DNA from: an uncultured Anaerotruncus sp.
Lineage (GTDB): Bacteria; Bacillota; Clostridia; Oscillospirales; CAG-272
DNA length: 44,138 nt
Direction of reading: 5' to 3'
Assembly (NCBI GenBank): GCA_905210995.1
Contig: CAJLZE010000007.1
Location: 1 to 44,138, forward strand
Numbering within the stretch: position 1 is the stretch's first letter; each line of letters opens with the position of its first letter. The notes beneath the pieces were generated by a model, which made no database searches, was not told the origin of the DNA, and was given only the letters and a program-made list of their open reading frames with translations. Of the stretch, positions 31,244 through 39,384 are shown piece after piece. The translations under genes were made by a program, and so were the position numbers.

Positions 31244-32908
31244 ATGAAAAAAATACTGTCGTTCATTCTGCTGATCGCAATAATCGCCGCACCGGCACTC
31301 TACGCCCCAAGCGTGTCGGCAAACACCGTCGGAAAAACACCCGACCGTGCACCCACCGGCGAACGCATCTGCGAAATAAAATTCGGCGGCAGCTCCGCGG
31401 ACTATGCGCCGCACGCATTCGGTCCCGCCTGCGGTACGGGAATGCCCGGCATATCCGTATCTTCGGACGGAAGCGAGCTCACTCTCACCACCGCCGAGGG
31501 GCAGACCGGCGGCGTGTTCTACGGCGGCAAGGTCGGCAGTCTTACGCTCGGCGAGGACCGTGCATACACCGTAGAATTCGAAATGAAGTTCACTCGCGGT
31601 GACGCCGGCTTCTTCTTCAATATCGCCGCCCCTGCGGAGGGAGACACATCAGCCGCGTCTTATACGGATCTCTACGGCTTTTACGGTCAGACAAAGACCT
31701 CGGGCAGCTGCTTCACCCTCTCGGAAGCGGGAAACATGATCCCGGGCGAGATGGTCTCGTCGGCATCCTCTATGACTGCCATCCCCACCGCCGCGCGCGT
31801 GGGTGATGCTTATTGCCGTGTTCGCGTCGAAATAAACGGATATATTTATGCCGTCTATCTCAATGACGCACTCTACGACGTGACGACGGTGAATCCGACC
31901 GTCGTGGGCAAAGCCAAAAACCTCGGCGTCACATTTTATCTCCGCGACGGTGCGTCTGAGTTCAGCGTGAAAAACGTTAACATATACAAAAACTCGCACC
32001 CGAAGCTCAAAAGCCTGCGCGACGATTCGTCCAACTCCCTTATATATACCTACGGCGAGTCATACCTCGGCGAAAGACTGTATGATTTCAATTTTGCGCT
32101 ATACTACGGCGCATTCACTCCGAGAAATATCAAAAAAGCCCGCGGAACAAAAATAGATGTGGCGCCCGACGGAAAATCGGTAACTGTATCAAACGGCAGC
32201 GAGGGCGGCGAGACATACTGGGGCAGCAATATTCACGGTCTTAAAATAAAAGCCGACACGAAATACACGATAGGCGGCAAAATAAAGACTCTCGGCGCCG
32301 AGAGCGTGGGAATAGGCTTTAACCTCAACTGGCCCGACGTCACAAACGCCGCGACCGGAACGCGCTTCAACTTCTACGGCAACTTTGCCGATGCCGAATC
32401 GGAGCGCACCGTAAGATTCGCCGACGGCGACCGCGTGAGAGAAGGCTTTGATTATTCGGATATCGCATACGAAAACTTTACCCCCGCAATAGGCGTTGAC
32501 GGATATCTCGATATTTCGATAGAGCTTGACGGATATACGGCAAGTTTTTACGCCGCCAACGCGTTCGAAAACGGCAAAATGACGCTTGTCGCCACCGTCC
32601 CGCTCAGTGCCGAGGATTACCTCGACGCGGACGATCTGGCACTTTTCATATATATAAACGGAGAAAACAAATCGGTCACGCTCAAGGATTTTGCCGTTTG
32701 GAAGGGACTCACGACGAGCCATGAATACGTCGAGGACCCTAAGGCCGTCGAGGACGAGCGCGCGAGCGAGAAAAAGAAGCTCATAGTTATCGGCGGGTGC
32801 TACATCATTGCGGCTGCCGCCGCAGTCGTGGTGAACAAGTGGGATAAAAAAGTCGCAGCCAAAAAGAAAGAAAAAGATTCAAGACCCCTTTCGGGACTTG
32901 ACATATAA
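31244..32908 (+). CDS. Exported, membrane-anchored protein with two lectin-like domains
   Basis: A 554-residue protein of unknown function. Residues 1-26 are a signal peptide (MKKILSFILLIAIIAAPALY, cleavage near SVSA-NTVG). Two related all-beta domains follow, about 38-255 and 278-490: each opens with a phenylalanine strand (EIKFGGSSADYAPHAF; YDFNFALYYGAFTP), has a thermally similar core (YTVEFEMKF..GFFFNIAAP; YTIGGKIKT..GIGFNLNWP), a YGFYG/FNFYGNF strand and ends with VEINGYIYAVYLND / IELDGYTASFYAAN. This looks like a duplicated LamG/concanavalin fold for carbohydrate binding, by inference. A single helix (about 514-533, VIGGCYIIAAAAAVVV) and a Lys-rich cytoplasmic tail anchor it. Confidence 0.7.
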   Translation: MKKILSFILLIAIIAAPALYAPSVSANTVGKTPDRAPTGERICEIKFGGSSADYAPHAFGPACGTGMPGISVSSDGSELTLTTAEGQTGGVFYGGKVGSLTLGEDRAYTVEFEMKFTRGDAGFFFNIAAPAEGDTSAASYTDLYGFYGQTKTSGSCFTLSEAGNMIPGEMVSSASSMTAIPTAARVGDAYCRVRVEINGYIYAVYLNDALYDVTTVNPTVVGKAKNLGVTFYLRDGASEFSVKNVNIYKNSHPKLKSLRDDSSNSLIYTYGESYLGERLYDFNFALYYGAFTPRNIKKARGTKIDVAPDGKSVTVSNGSEGGETYWGSNIHGLKIKADTKYTIGGKIKTLGAESVGIGFNLNWPDVTNAATGTRFNFYGNFADAESERTVRFADGDRVREGFDYSDIAYENFTPAIGVDGYLDISIELDGYTASFYAANAFENGKMTLVATVPLSAEDYLDADDLALFIYINGENKSVTLKDFAVWKGLTTSHEYVEDPKAVEDERASEKKKLIVIGGCYIIAAAAAVVVNKWDKKVAAKKKEKDSRPLSGLDI

Positions 32909-32913
32909 AGCCG

Positions 32914-32941
32914 GAAGCAGCAGCCCGCGGGCTGCTGCTTC
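32914..32941. terminator. Bidirectional terminator between convergent genes
   Basis: A 12-bp perfect stem GAAGCAGCAGCC/GGCTGCTGCTTC with a 4-base CGCG loop, followed on the plus strand by ATAATTTATTT. It serves the lectin-like gene and the acetyltransferase. Confidence 0.88.
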
Positions 32942-32946
32942 ATAAT

Positions 32947-33591
32947 TTATTTACCGATAAGAGTATTGTCGGCAAGGATCTCGGGCTTGTGCCTCATGCT
33001 GTCGGCGTCACCGAGCTTTCGTATAACGCGGCAGGGCACGCCGGCAGCAAAGCTGTCGGCGGGGATATCGCGCGTTACGACGCTCCCCGCGCCGATAACG
33101 CAGTTGTCGCCTATCGTCACTCCCGGGCAGACCGTTACCGACGCGCCGAACCAGCAATTGTTGCCGATATGCACAGGCTTGGCATAGCAAAGTCGGCGCG
33201 CTTCCCCGTCGGCGGTCATGATGGCAAGACGCTCGTCCGCAAGCATCGGATGCACCGGCGTGACTATCGTCGTGTTCGGTCCGAAGTCGCAGTGGTCGCC
33301 TATCGTCACCTCCGCGTCGTCCTGCACGGTGAGATTGAAATTGCCGAAAAAGTATTTGCCTATCTTCGTGTGTTTTCCGTAGTGAAATGTGATGGGCCCC
33401 TGAATGAAGCCCCCTTCCCCGAACTCGCCGAGTATCTCCGCCAGTATCCCGGTGCGTTTTTCGGTCTCCTCTTCATACGTATTGTTATAGTCGATATTCA
33501 GATCGTGTGTTCTGCGTTTTATCGCCTTCAGCTCCGGGTCACCGGGGAAAAACAGTATCCCCGCCCTGATCTTTTCTTCTTCGCCGCACAT
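32947..33591 (-). CDS. Sugar O-acetyltransferase (maltose/galactoside type)
   Basis: Transfers acetyl from acetyl-CoA to a sugar hydroxyl; exact acceptor unknown. The 214-residue product has the N-terminal helical MAC segment (about 5-60) and a left-handed beta-helix with hexapeptide turns: VTIGDHCDFGPNTTIVTP, VHIGNNCWFGASVTVCPG, VTIGDNCVIGAGSVVTRDIP. The catalytic His is in TPVHP (about residue 113), and AAGVPCRVIRKL is the family end. Monocistronic with its own promoter. Confidence 0.92.
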   Translation of the reverse strand: MCGEEEKIRAGILFFPGDPELKAIKRRTHDLNIDYNNTYEEETEKRTGILAEILGEFGEGGFIQGPITFHYGKHTKIGKYFFGNFNLTVQDDAEVTIGDHCDFGPNTTIVTPVHPMLADERLAIMTADGEARRLCYAKPVHIGNNCWFGASVTVCPGVTIGDNCVIGAGSVVTRDIPADSFAAGVPCRVIRKLGDADSMRHKPEILADNTLIGK

Positions 33592-33632
33592 TATGCTCTG
33601 CCGCTCCTTTCAAAAACTCGGGACATGATGCA

Positions 33633-33661
33633 ATTATATCAGAACACCGAAAAAAAATCAA
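33633..33661 (-). promoter_or_regulatory. Promoter of the sugar O-acetyltransferase
   Basis: Minus strand TTGATT (33661-33656), 17-base spacer, TATAAT (33638-33633): ten of twelve positions match. The leader to ATG 33591 is about 35 nt and carries AAAGGAG. Confidence 0.85.
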
Positions 33662-33899
33662 TACGAAAGCGCAAAAACCTTCGTCGGGAACGTCCGTTAT
33701 GAGGCGTCGATTTTCGCGTTTTTGCAATTTTGCAGGATTTTTTCGTCCTTCGCGCCCCCGGACGCCTTTTGCGGCATTTTGGGCAAAAAACGCGCCGCCA
33801 AAGGGCAAAAACATCATCGCGTGCCGCTCGCCGGACGTCTGTTGTGCATTTTTGACCCTATACGGCGATAATATAATGTTAATTTCGACACTTTGCCTA
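33662..33899. other. Intergenic stretch without recognised gene
   Basis: T/G-rich sequence between two divergent promoters. Open frames here run through it only as extensions of neighbouring frames and lack family likeness or a ribosome site. A TTGACC at about 33854 has no -10 at a workable distance. Nothing else is seen. Confidence 0.5.
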
Positions 33900-33928
33900 T
33901 TGCAAAAAAGCCTTCAATGGTGTATACT
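33900..33928 (+). promoter_or_regulatory. Probable promoter of the small membrane protein
   Basis: TTGCAA (33900-33905), 17-base spacer, TATACT (33923-33928): nine of twelve positions match. The leader is about 25 nt and contains the GAGGAG site of the next gene. Confidence 0.72.
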
Positions 33929-33959
33929 TATAGCATCATTTCAGAGGAGTTTTGCAGGA

Positions 33960-34325
33960 ATGAAAAACAATTATGCGAAAAAGGAAAGATTCTTCTCGTC
34001 CGAAGAGACGGGTTCTTTCTCTGTGCGCACTTTCTCTGCGAACACCGAAAACTCTGAATGCACCGAAAAAACCTCTTCCGTAATATGCATGGAAAAAGAC
34101 ACCTCTTTTGCGGTGTCTTTTTCTCTTGCCGCCGTAATTGCAGCCGTAGTTGTACTTATTTTTGCCGTGCGAATTACCGGTCTTGTACTTATATCCGATG
34201 TACTCCTCGTACTTGCGGCAATAATAATTATTGCGGTACGAATTAGCGATCCCGTGATCAAAATAAATAAAAAGCCCTGCGGCTTTACCGCATCCGATCC
34301 TGCGGAAGAACTCATAAGGATTTAA
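33960..34325 (+). CDS. Small two-helix membrane protein of unknown function
   Basis: A 121-residue protein. The first 48 residues are polar, rich in Ser, Thr, Glu and Phe (MKNNYAKKERFFSSEETGSF); two hydrophobic helices follow (about 49-69, FAVSFSLAAVIAAVVVLIFA, and 74-94, TGLVLISDVLLVLAAIIIIA), then a short basic segment DPVIKINKKPCGF and an acidic end. ATG 33960 is 10 nt after AGAGGAG; a much longer frame from 33699 has no ribosome site. A strong terminator follows, and the liv operon comes next. No family recognised. Confidence 0.6.
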   Translation: MKNNYAKKERFFSSEETGSFSVRTFSANTENSECTEKTSSVICMEKDTSFAVSFSLAAVIAAVVVLIFAVRITGLVLISDVLLVLAAIIIIAVRISDPVIKINKKPCGFTASDPAEELIRI

Positions 34326-34364
34326 AATTATTTCCTTCGGAGAGCAAGCAGAATCAGTAATCCG

Positions 34365-34397
34365 AAAAGCGGTCTTGCGCGGGCAAGACCGCTTTTT
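34365..34397 (+). terminator. Rho-independent terminator before the liv operon
   Basis: A 14-bp perfect stem AAAAGCGGTCTTGC/GCAAGACCGCTTTT (34365-34378 with 34383-34396) with a GCGG loop and T5. It ends the small membrane protein transcript, or could limit read-through into livJ, for which no clear promoter was found in 34398-34510. Confidence 0.9.
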
Positions 34398-34510
34398 CAT
34401 TGGATCAAAGACGGTCCCCCGCAAGCCGCCGAAGGTTGCCTACAGCCGCTCCCCGCGGAATTAATTCATACAAAACAAGTCAATATTATTTTTCTTCAAG
34501 GAGAAAAACC

Positions 34511-35716
34511 ATGAAAACCTCATTCACAAAAGCAAAAAGATTCGCAAAAGTGTTCACAGCCGCAATGATGGCTGTCCTGATGCTCGTCGCCGTCTGCTCA
34601 TGCGGCTCTAAGGACGCATGGCCCGTTGACAAAGAGACCGGTCTTACCGAGCTTTACATCGGCGGCATCGGTCCCACGAGCGGCGACAACGCAAACTATG
34701 GCACATCGGTCAGAAACGGCGCAAAACTCGCCGTTGACGAGATCAACGCCGCCGGCGGCGTGAACGGCTTCAAGTTCGTTCTGCACTTCCAGGATTCACA
34801 GGGCGATCCCGAGTCCGCTGTTTCCGCATTCGGCAAGCAGATGGACGAAGGCATGAAGGTCAGCCTCGGCGGCACCTTCTCGGGCGAAACGAAATCGGTA
34901 GTTGCAGCCGCCGCTGCCGACGATGTGATGCTCCTCACCCCATCAGCCTCTTCCGTTGACTCCATAAAGGGCAACGATAAGGCATTCCGCGTTTGCTTCA
35001 GCGACTCCTCACAGGGCACCGCTTCGGCAAAGTACATCAAGGACTTCGAACTTGCCACAAAGGTCGCGGTCCTCTACGACAGCAGCAACGACTACTGCCA
35101 GGGACTTTATGACACCTTCAAAGCCGAGTGCGCAAAGCTCGGTATCCAGATCCTCACCGTTCAGACCTACACCGACACCACCAACACCGACTTCTCGGCT
35201 CAGATAGCCGCCATCAAGGAATCCGGAGCTGAGCTCGTCTTCCTGCCCATCTACGCCGCAGACGCTGCCAAGATCCTCACTCAGGCTGCCCAGACCAAGG
35301 CGTTCGACGGCATGGTCCCCTTCGGATGCGACGGTCTTGACGGACTTATCGGCAAGATCTCCAACAAGGCAGATGCCGAGGGCGTAATGCTTCTCACCCC
35401 CTTTGCCGCGGATGCTACCGATGAAAACGTAAAGAAGTTCGTTTCCGCTTACAAGACCGCCTACAACGGCGAGACCCCCGACCAGTTCGCAGCCGACGGC
35501 TACGATGCCGTATTTGCCATCGCAGCTGCCCTCAAGGATGCGGGCATCACCTCCGAGAACAAGGATAACCTCACCTCCCGCCTTGTTGCTTCCATGCTGA
35601 AGATCAGCGTTGACGGCGTGACCGGTAAGATGTCCTGGACCGCCGACGGCGAGACCACCAAGGACGCAAAGGCAATGGTCATCAAAGACGGTGTTGCCGT
35701 TCTCTACACGAAATAA
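34511..35716 (+). CDS. livJ: Branched-chain amino acid ABC transporter, substrate-binding lipoprotein
   Basis: Extracellular receptor of a high-affinity amino-acid importer. The 401-residue product has a signal peptide with basic start (MKTSFTKAKRFAKVFTAAMM) and a lipobox around VCSC, so it is probably lipid-anchored at the second Cys (about residue 32). The mature part is a periplasmic-binding-protein fold of the Leu/Ile/Val type: IGGIGPTSGDNANYGTSVRN, AAGGVNGFKFVLHFQDSQGD, KVAVLYDSSNDYCQGLYDTF and PDQFAADGYDAVFAIAAAL. ATG 34511 follows AAGGAG; upstream in-frame codons lack the signal. First gene of livJHMGF. Leu/Ile/Val specificity is assumed, not shown. Confidence 0.92.
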   Translation: MKTSFTKAKRFAKVFTAAMMAVLMLVAVCSCGSKDAWPVDKETGLTELYIGGIGPTSGDNANYGTSVRNGAKLAVDEINAAGGVNGFKFVLHFQDSQGDPESAVSAFGKQMDEGMKVSLGGTFSGETKSVVAAAAADDVMLLTPSASSVDSIKGNDKAFRVCFSDSSQGTASAKYIKDFELATKVAVLYDSSNDYCQGLYDTFKAECAKLGIQILTVQTYTDTTNTDFSAQIAAIKESGAELVFLPIYAADAAKILTQAAQTKAFDGMVPFGCDGLDGLIGKISNKADAEGVMLLTPFAADATDENVKKFVSAYKTAYNGETPDQFAADGYDAVFAIAAALKDAGITSENKDNLTSRLVASMLKISVDGVTGKMSWTADGETTKDAKAMVIKDGVAVLYTK

Positions 35717-35742
35717 TCTCCGCTACCACACAACAATAAAGA

Positions 35743-35773
35743 CAGCCGTCCGCCGCCGTGCGGCGGACGGCTG
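35743..35773 (+). other. Intercistronic hairpin between livJ and livH
   Basis: A 13-bp perfect stem CAGCCGTCCGCCG/CGGCGGACGGCTG with a 5-base loop and no T-run. Such structures after binding-protein genes protect the upstream mRNA from 3' decay and let the receptor be made in excess over the membrane parts. Confidence 0.82.
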
Positions 35774-35792
35774 AAGATAAGGAAAATTCATT

Positions 35793-36671
35793 ATGACGAC
35801 TTTAATTCAAACGCTTATAAGCGGTCTCCGGCTAGGGAGCATATACGCTCTTATGGCACTGGGGTACACTATGGTGTACGGAATAGCCAAAATGCTGAAC
35901 TTTGCCCACGGTGATATAATCATGGTGGGCGCTTATGCCGTCATTTCAACGGTATCGCTGGCACAGCTGCCCGGCGTTGTTGGCGTTGCGGTAAGCGTCG
36001 TCGTATGCGTTTTCCTCGGCGTGACGATCGAATTCCTCGCTTACCGCCCGCTGCGCAAGGCGCCCTCTCTTGCAGTGCTCATAACCGCTATCGGCGTGAG
36101 CTACCTGCTTCAGAGCCTTGCCCTGCTCGTGTTCAAATCCGAACCCAAAGCATTCCCCACCATTATCGAAATACCGTCGCTGACCTTCGGCGGCGTTGTT
36201 GTTGACGGCATGACGCTCCTCACGCTCGCCGTGACGGCAGTCATCATGATCTCGCTCTCGCTCTTCATCAACAAAACCAAGCTCGGAAAGGCAATGCGTG
36301 CCGTCTCCGAGGATAAAGACGCTGCTGAGCTCATGGGCATAAGCGTCAACCGCACCATAACCATGACATTTGCGATCGGTTCGGCACTCGCCGCCGTTGC
36401 AAGCGTATTCTACGGTGCGACATACACATACATCAAGCCTACGACCGGTTCAATGCCCGGAATCAAGGCATTCACAGCCGCTGTTTTCGGCGGCATCGGC
36501 TCGATACCCGGCGCAATGCTCGGCGGTATCATGCTCGGTATCATCGAGCAGCTCTCGCAGAGGTACATCTCCACCCTCTGGACGAACGCGATAGTTTTCG
36601 GCGTTCTTGTTCTTGTTCTCGTCGTAAAGCCCACGGGACTTCTCGGCAAGAAGATCAGCGAAAAGGTATAA
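35793..36671 (+). CDS. livH: Branched-chain amino acid ABC transporter permease LivH
   Basis: Membrane subunit of the liv importer. The 292-residue product has about eight hydrophobic spans, the family opening LRLGSIYALMALGYTMVYGI, KMLNFAHGDIIMVGAY and the cytoplasmic coupling region GKAMRAVSEDKDAAELMGIS followed by VNRTITMTFAIGSALAA. FGGIGSIPGAMLGGIMLG near the end is also typical. It starts 76 nt after livJ and ends 14 nt before livM. Confidence 0.95.
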   Translation: MTTLIQTLISGLRLGSIYALMALGYTMVYGIAKMLNFAHGDIIMVGAYAVISTVSLAQLPGVVGVAVSVVVCVFLGVTIEFLAYRPLRKAPSLAVLITAIGVSYLLQSLALLVFKSEPKAFPTIIEIPSLTFGGVVVDGMTLLTLAVTAVIMISLSLFINKTKLGKAMRAVSEDKDAAELMGISVNRTITMTFAIGSALAAVASVFYGATYTYIKPTTGSMPGIKAFTAAVFGGIGSIPGAMLGGIMLGIIEQLSQRYISTLWTNAIVFGVLVLVLVVKPTGLLGKKISEKV

Positions 36672-36685
36672 GGGAGGCATTCGAA

Positions 36686-37729
36686 ATGGGAACCAACACA
36701 AAAAACGCCTCCGTGCGTAAATTCATAAATCAGAATACACTCACCGTCACGGGCGTTATCATCGCCTACGCGGTGCTCGGAATAATGCTTTACGGCGGCG
36801 CCACGTCGCGCCAGCTCGCGTCGATGCTCGTGCCCGTGTCCTGCTACATCGTGCTTGCGGTATCGCTCAACCTCGTTGTCGGACTTCTCGGTGAGCTGTC
36901 GCTCGGTCATGCCGGCTTTATGGCTGTGGGACTTTTCTCCGGCTGTCTGTTTTCGATAGCCACCGTGTCTCTTCCGGCATTCGTACGCCTGCCGCTTGCA
37001 ATGATAATAGGCGGACTTGCCGCCGCAGCCGTGGGATTTGCGGTCGGTCTGCCGGCGCTGCGTCTCAAGGGCGACTATCTTGCCATAGTGACGCTTGCCT
37101 GCGGTGAGATCATAAAAACGATCCTCCTCAACCTCAAGGTTACGGGCGGCGCGCTCGGACTCAACACCCAGCCCATCTACTCCGATGCTCAGGCGCTCTT
37201 CCCCTACGCTGCCGTCATGGTGCTCATCACCGTCGTCGCCGTAATGAACCTGAAGAAGTCACGCCACGGACGTGCGATAATGGCAATACGCGACAACCGG
37301 ATAGCAGCCGAATCTACCGGCATCAACGTGACCTACTACAAGCTCATGGTCTTTATGCTTGCCGCGTTCTTCGCCGGCGCCATCGGCGTGCTTTACGGTC
37401 ACACGCTTGCGGTCGTATCCCCCTCCGGCTTTGACTACAATATGTCGATAGAGATACTCGTTATCGTCGTTCTCGGCGGCATGGGCAGCATAAGCGGCTC
37501 GATAATCGCGGCTATTATCCTGAGAGTCCTCCCCGAGGCGCTGCGCGGGCTTGAAGATTACCGCATGCTCATCTACTCGCTGCTCCTCATCGCCATAATG
37601 CTCCTCAACGCAAGCCCGAAATTCGCGTCTCTCAAGGGTCAGTGGTCGATAAAGAATTTCGTAAGATTCATCCGCCGCGAAAAGAAAGAAAAGAAAGAGA
37701 AAAACGAAGCGAAAGGATCGGTGAAGTAA
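36686..37729 (+). CDS. livM: Branched-chain amino acid ABC transporter permease LivM
   Basis: Second membrane subunit of the importer. The 347-residue product has about nine to ten spans with ELSLGHAGFMAVG, LRLKGDYLAIVTLACGEIIK, the coupling stretch RHGRAIMAIRDNRIAAESTG and VIVVLGGMGSISGSIIAA. It ends in a Lys/Glu-rich tail (KKEKKEKNEAKGSVK). GGGAGG precedes the start. One nt separates it from livG. Confidence 0.95.
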   Translation: MGTNTKNASVRKFINQNTLTVTGVIIAYAVLGIMLYGGATSRQLASMLVPVSCYIVLAVSLNLVVGLLGELSLGHAGFMAVGLFSGCLFSIATVSLPAFVRLPLAMIIGGLAAAAVGFAVGLPALRLKGDYLAIVTLACGEIIKTILLNLKVTGGALGLNTQPIYSDAQALFPYAAVMVLITVVAVMNLKKSRHGRAIMAIRDNRIAAESTGINVTYYKLMVFMLAAFFAGAIGVLYGHTLAVVSPSGFDYNMSIEILVIVVLGGMGSISGSIIAAIILRVLPEALRGLEDYRMLIYSLLLIAIMLLNASPKFASLKGQWSIKNFVRFIRREKKEKKEKNEAKGSVK

Positions 37730-37730
37730 G

Positions 37731-38615
37731 ATGAACCGCAATGTAAAAGATCTTCTCAAGGAAAGCAGATCCGCTTCCCCTCTCGTTCCGCTGCCGTCAA
37801 ACGCATTTATCCCGGAGCGCGACCTCAAAACGTCCCCGGTGCTTGAGGCGGTGCACCTCGGAGTCAGCTTCGGCGGTCTTAACGCAGTTGACGATTTCTC
37901 CCTTGTTATCGGACGCACCGAGATAGCCGGTCTTATCGGTCCCAACGGCGCGGGAAAAACCACCGTATTCAACCTTCTCACAAACGTTTATCAGCCCACG
38001 CGCGGAAATATAATGCTCAACGGTTACAGCACCGCGGGCAAGAGCACGGCTCAGGTAAACCGCATGGGCATTGCGCGTACCTTCCAGAATATCAGACTGT
38101 TCGGCAATATGTCGGTGCTTGACAATGTAAAGGTCGGGCTTCACAATTCAATGAAGGAAAATCTGCTCGCCGCGCTCTCTCACACCTTCGGCTACCGCGG
38201 CGAAGAGCGCCGCGCAAACGACCGTGCGCTCGAGCTGCTCGACTTCTTCAGCATGGCAGACCTTGCCGACGCACAGGCAGGCAGCCTTCCCTACGGCGCA
38301 CAGCGCCGTCTTGAGATCGTTCGTGCGCTGGCAACAAAGCCCTCCATACTGCTTCTCGACGAGCCCGCTGCGGGCATGAACCCTCACGAGACCGAGGAGC
38401 TGATGGAAAACATCATTCGCATACGCGACACCTTCGGCATCGCGATAATGCTCATAGAGCACGATATGAGACTTGTAATGAACATCTGCGAGGGCATATG
38501 CGTGCTTGACCACGGCAAGGTGATAGCCAAGGGCACACCCGAGGATATACAGAACAACGAGACGGTCATAACCGCATATCTCGGCAAGAAAAAGGAGGGC
38601 GGCGAAAATGCTTGA
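37731..38615 (+). CDS. livG: Branched-chain amino acid ABC transporter ATPase LivG
   Basis: Cytoplasmic ATPase that drives import with LivF. The 294-residue product has Walker A GPNGAGKTT (about 68-76), Q-loop RTFQNIRLFGNMSVLDNV, signature LPYGAQRRLEIVRAL, Walker B ILLLDEPAAGMNP and the switch LIEHDM. About 35 residues (MNRNVKDLLKESRSASPLVP and on) precede the usual start at LEAVHLGVSFGG; the only well-placed start, overlapping the livM end region, gives this extension. Confidence 0.95.
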   Translation: MNRNVKDLLKESRSASPLVPLPSNAFIPERDLKTSPVLEAVHLGVSFGGLNAVDDFSLVIGRTEIAGLIGPNGAGKTTVFNLLTNVYQPTRGNIMLNGYSTAGKSTAQVNRMGIARTFQNIRLFGNMSVLDNVKVGLHNSMKENLLAALSHTFGYRGEERRANDRALELLDFFSMADLADAQAGSLPYGAQRRLEIVRALATKPSILLLDEPAAGMNPHETEELMENIIRIRDTFGIAIMLIEHDMRLVMNICEGICVLDHGKVIAKGTPEDIQNNETVITAYLGKKKEGGENA

Positions 38616-39306
38616 GGTCAAGGATATCAATGTGTATTACGGCAATATACACGCGCTGAAGGATGTGTCCTTCAACGTGAACGACGGCGAGATCGTGGCT
38701 CTCATCGGTGCCAACGGCGCCGGAAAATCCACGACGCTCAAAACAGTGTCGGGGCTTCTCCGCTCACGCACCGGAGACATAGTGTTCAACGGCAAGAGCA
38801 TAGCTCACACCGAGCCCTATAAGCTCGTCTCCGAGGGATTGGCACACGTTCCCGAGGGACGGCGCATATTCCTTCAGATGACAGTGCTCGAAAACCTTGA
38901 AATGGGCGCGTACACGCAAAAGGACGGCATAAAGGAAGGCATCGACGACATTTTTCGCCGCTTCCCCCGCCTCAAGCACCGCAAAAATCAGATAGCCGGA
39001 ACGCTGTCCGGCGGTGAACAGCAGATGCTTGCAATGGGACGCGCAATGATGAGCCACCCGAAACTCCTTATGCTCGACGAACCTTCAATGGGACTGGCGC
39101 CCATCCTCGTTCAGCAGATATTTGATATCATCAAGGAGCTGCACGCTGCGGGCACAACGATACTGCTCGTTGAACAGAACGCGGAAATGGCGCTTGCCAT
39201 CGCAGACCGCGCATATGTGTGCGAATCGGGAAGGATAGTCCTTTCCGGCACCGGCGCCGAGCTTGCCGCCAGCGACCAGATCAAACGCGCCTACCTCGGC
39301 GGATAA
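38608..39306 (+). CDS. livF: Branched-chain amino acid ABC transporter ATPase LivF
   Basis: Second ATPase of the importer. The 232-residue product begins MLEVKDINVYYGNIHALKDV, with Walker A GANGAGKSTT (about 34-43), signature LSGGEQQMLAMGRAM, Walker B LLMLDEPSMGLAP and switch LLVEQNAEMAL. It overlaps livG by 8 nt, indicating coupled translation, and is followed by a strong terminator. Confidence 0.96.
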   Translation: MLEVKDINVYYGNIHALKDVSFNVNDGEIVALIGANGAGKSTTLKTVSGLLRSRTGDIVFNGKSIAHTEPYKLVSEGLAHVPEGRRIFLQMTVLENLEMGAYTQKDGIKEGIDDIFRRFPRLKHRKNQIAGTLSGGEQQMLAMGRAMMSHPKLLMLDEPSMGLAPILVQQIFDIIKELHAAGTTILLVEQNAEMALAIADRAYVCESGRIVLSGTGAELAASDQIKRAYLGG

Positions 39307-39318
39307 CGCAAAGAATAA

Positions 39319-39362
39319 AACCCACAGGGCTGCCGCGCTTATGCGCGGCAGCCCTGTGGGTT
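39319..39362. terminator. Bidirectional terminator after livF
   Basis: A 20-bp perfect stem (39319-39338 with 39343-39362) with a TTAT loop, followed by ATTATTTG on the plus strand. It lies between convergent livF and the FtsX-type permease. Confidence 0.95.
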
Positions 39363-39384
39363 ATTATTTGATCGACGTTTGCCG

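Noticed and set aside
33699..33959. Long N-terminal extension of the small membrane protein
   Set aside because: No ribosome site at 33699, the stretch spans the promoter, and ATG 33960 has AGAGGAG before it.
34398..34510. Promoter for livJ
   Set aside because: Candidate -10 sequences (TAATTC, TATTAT) lack a -35 at a suitable distance; left unannotated.
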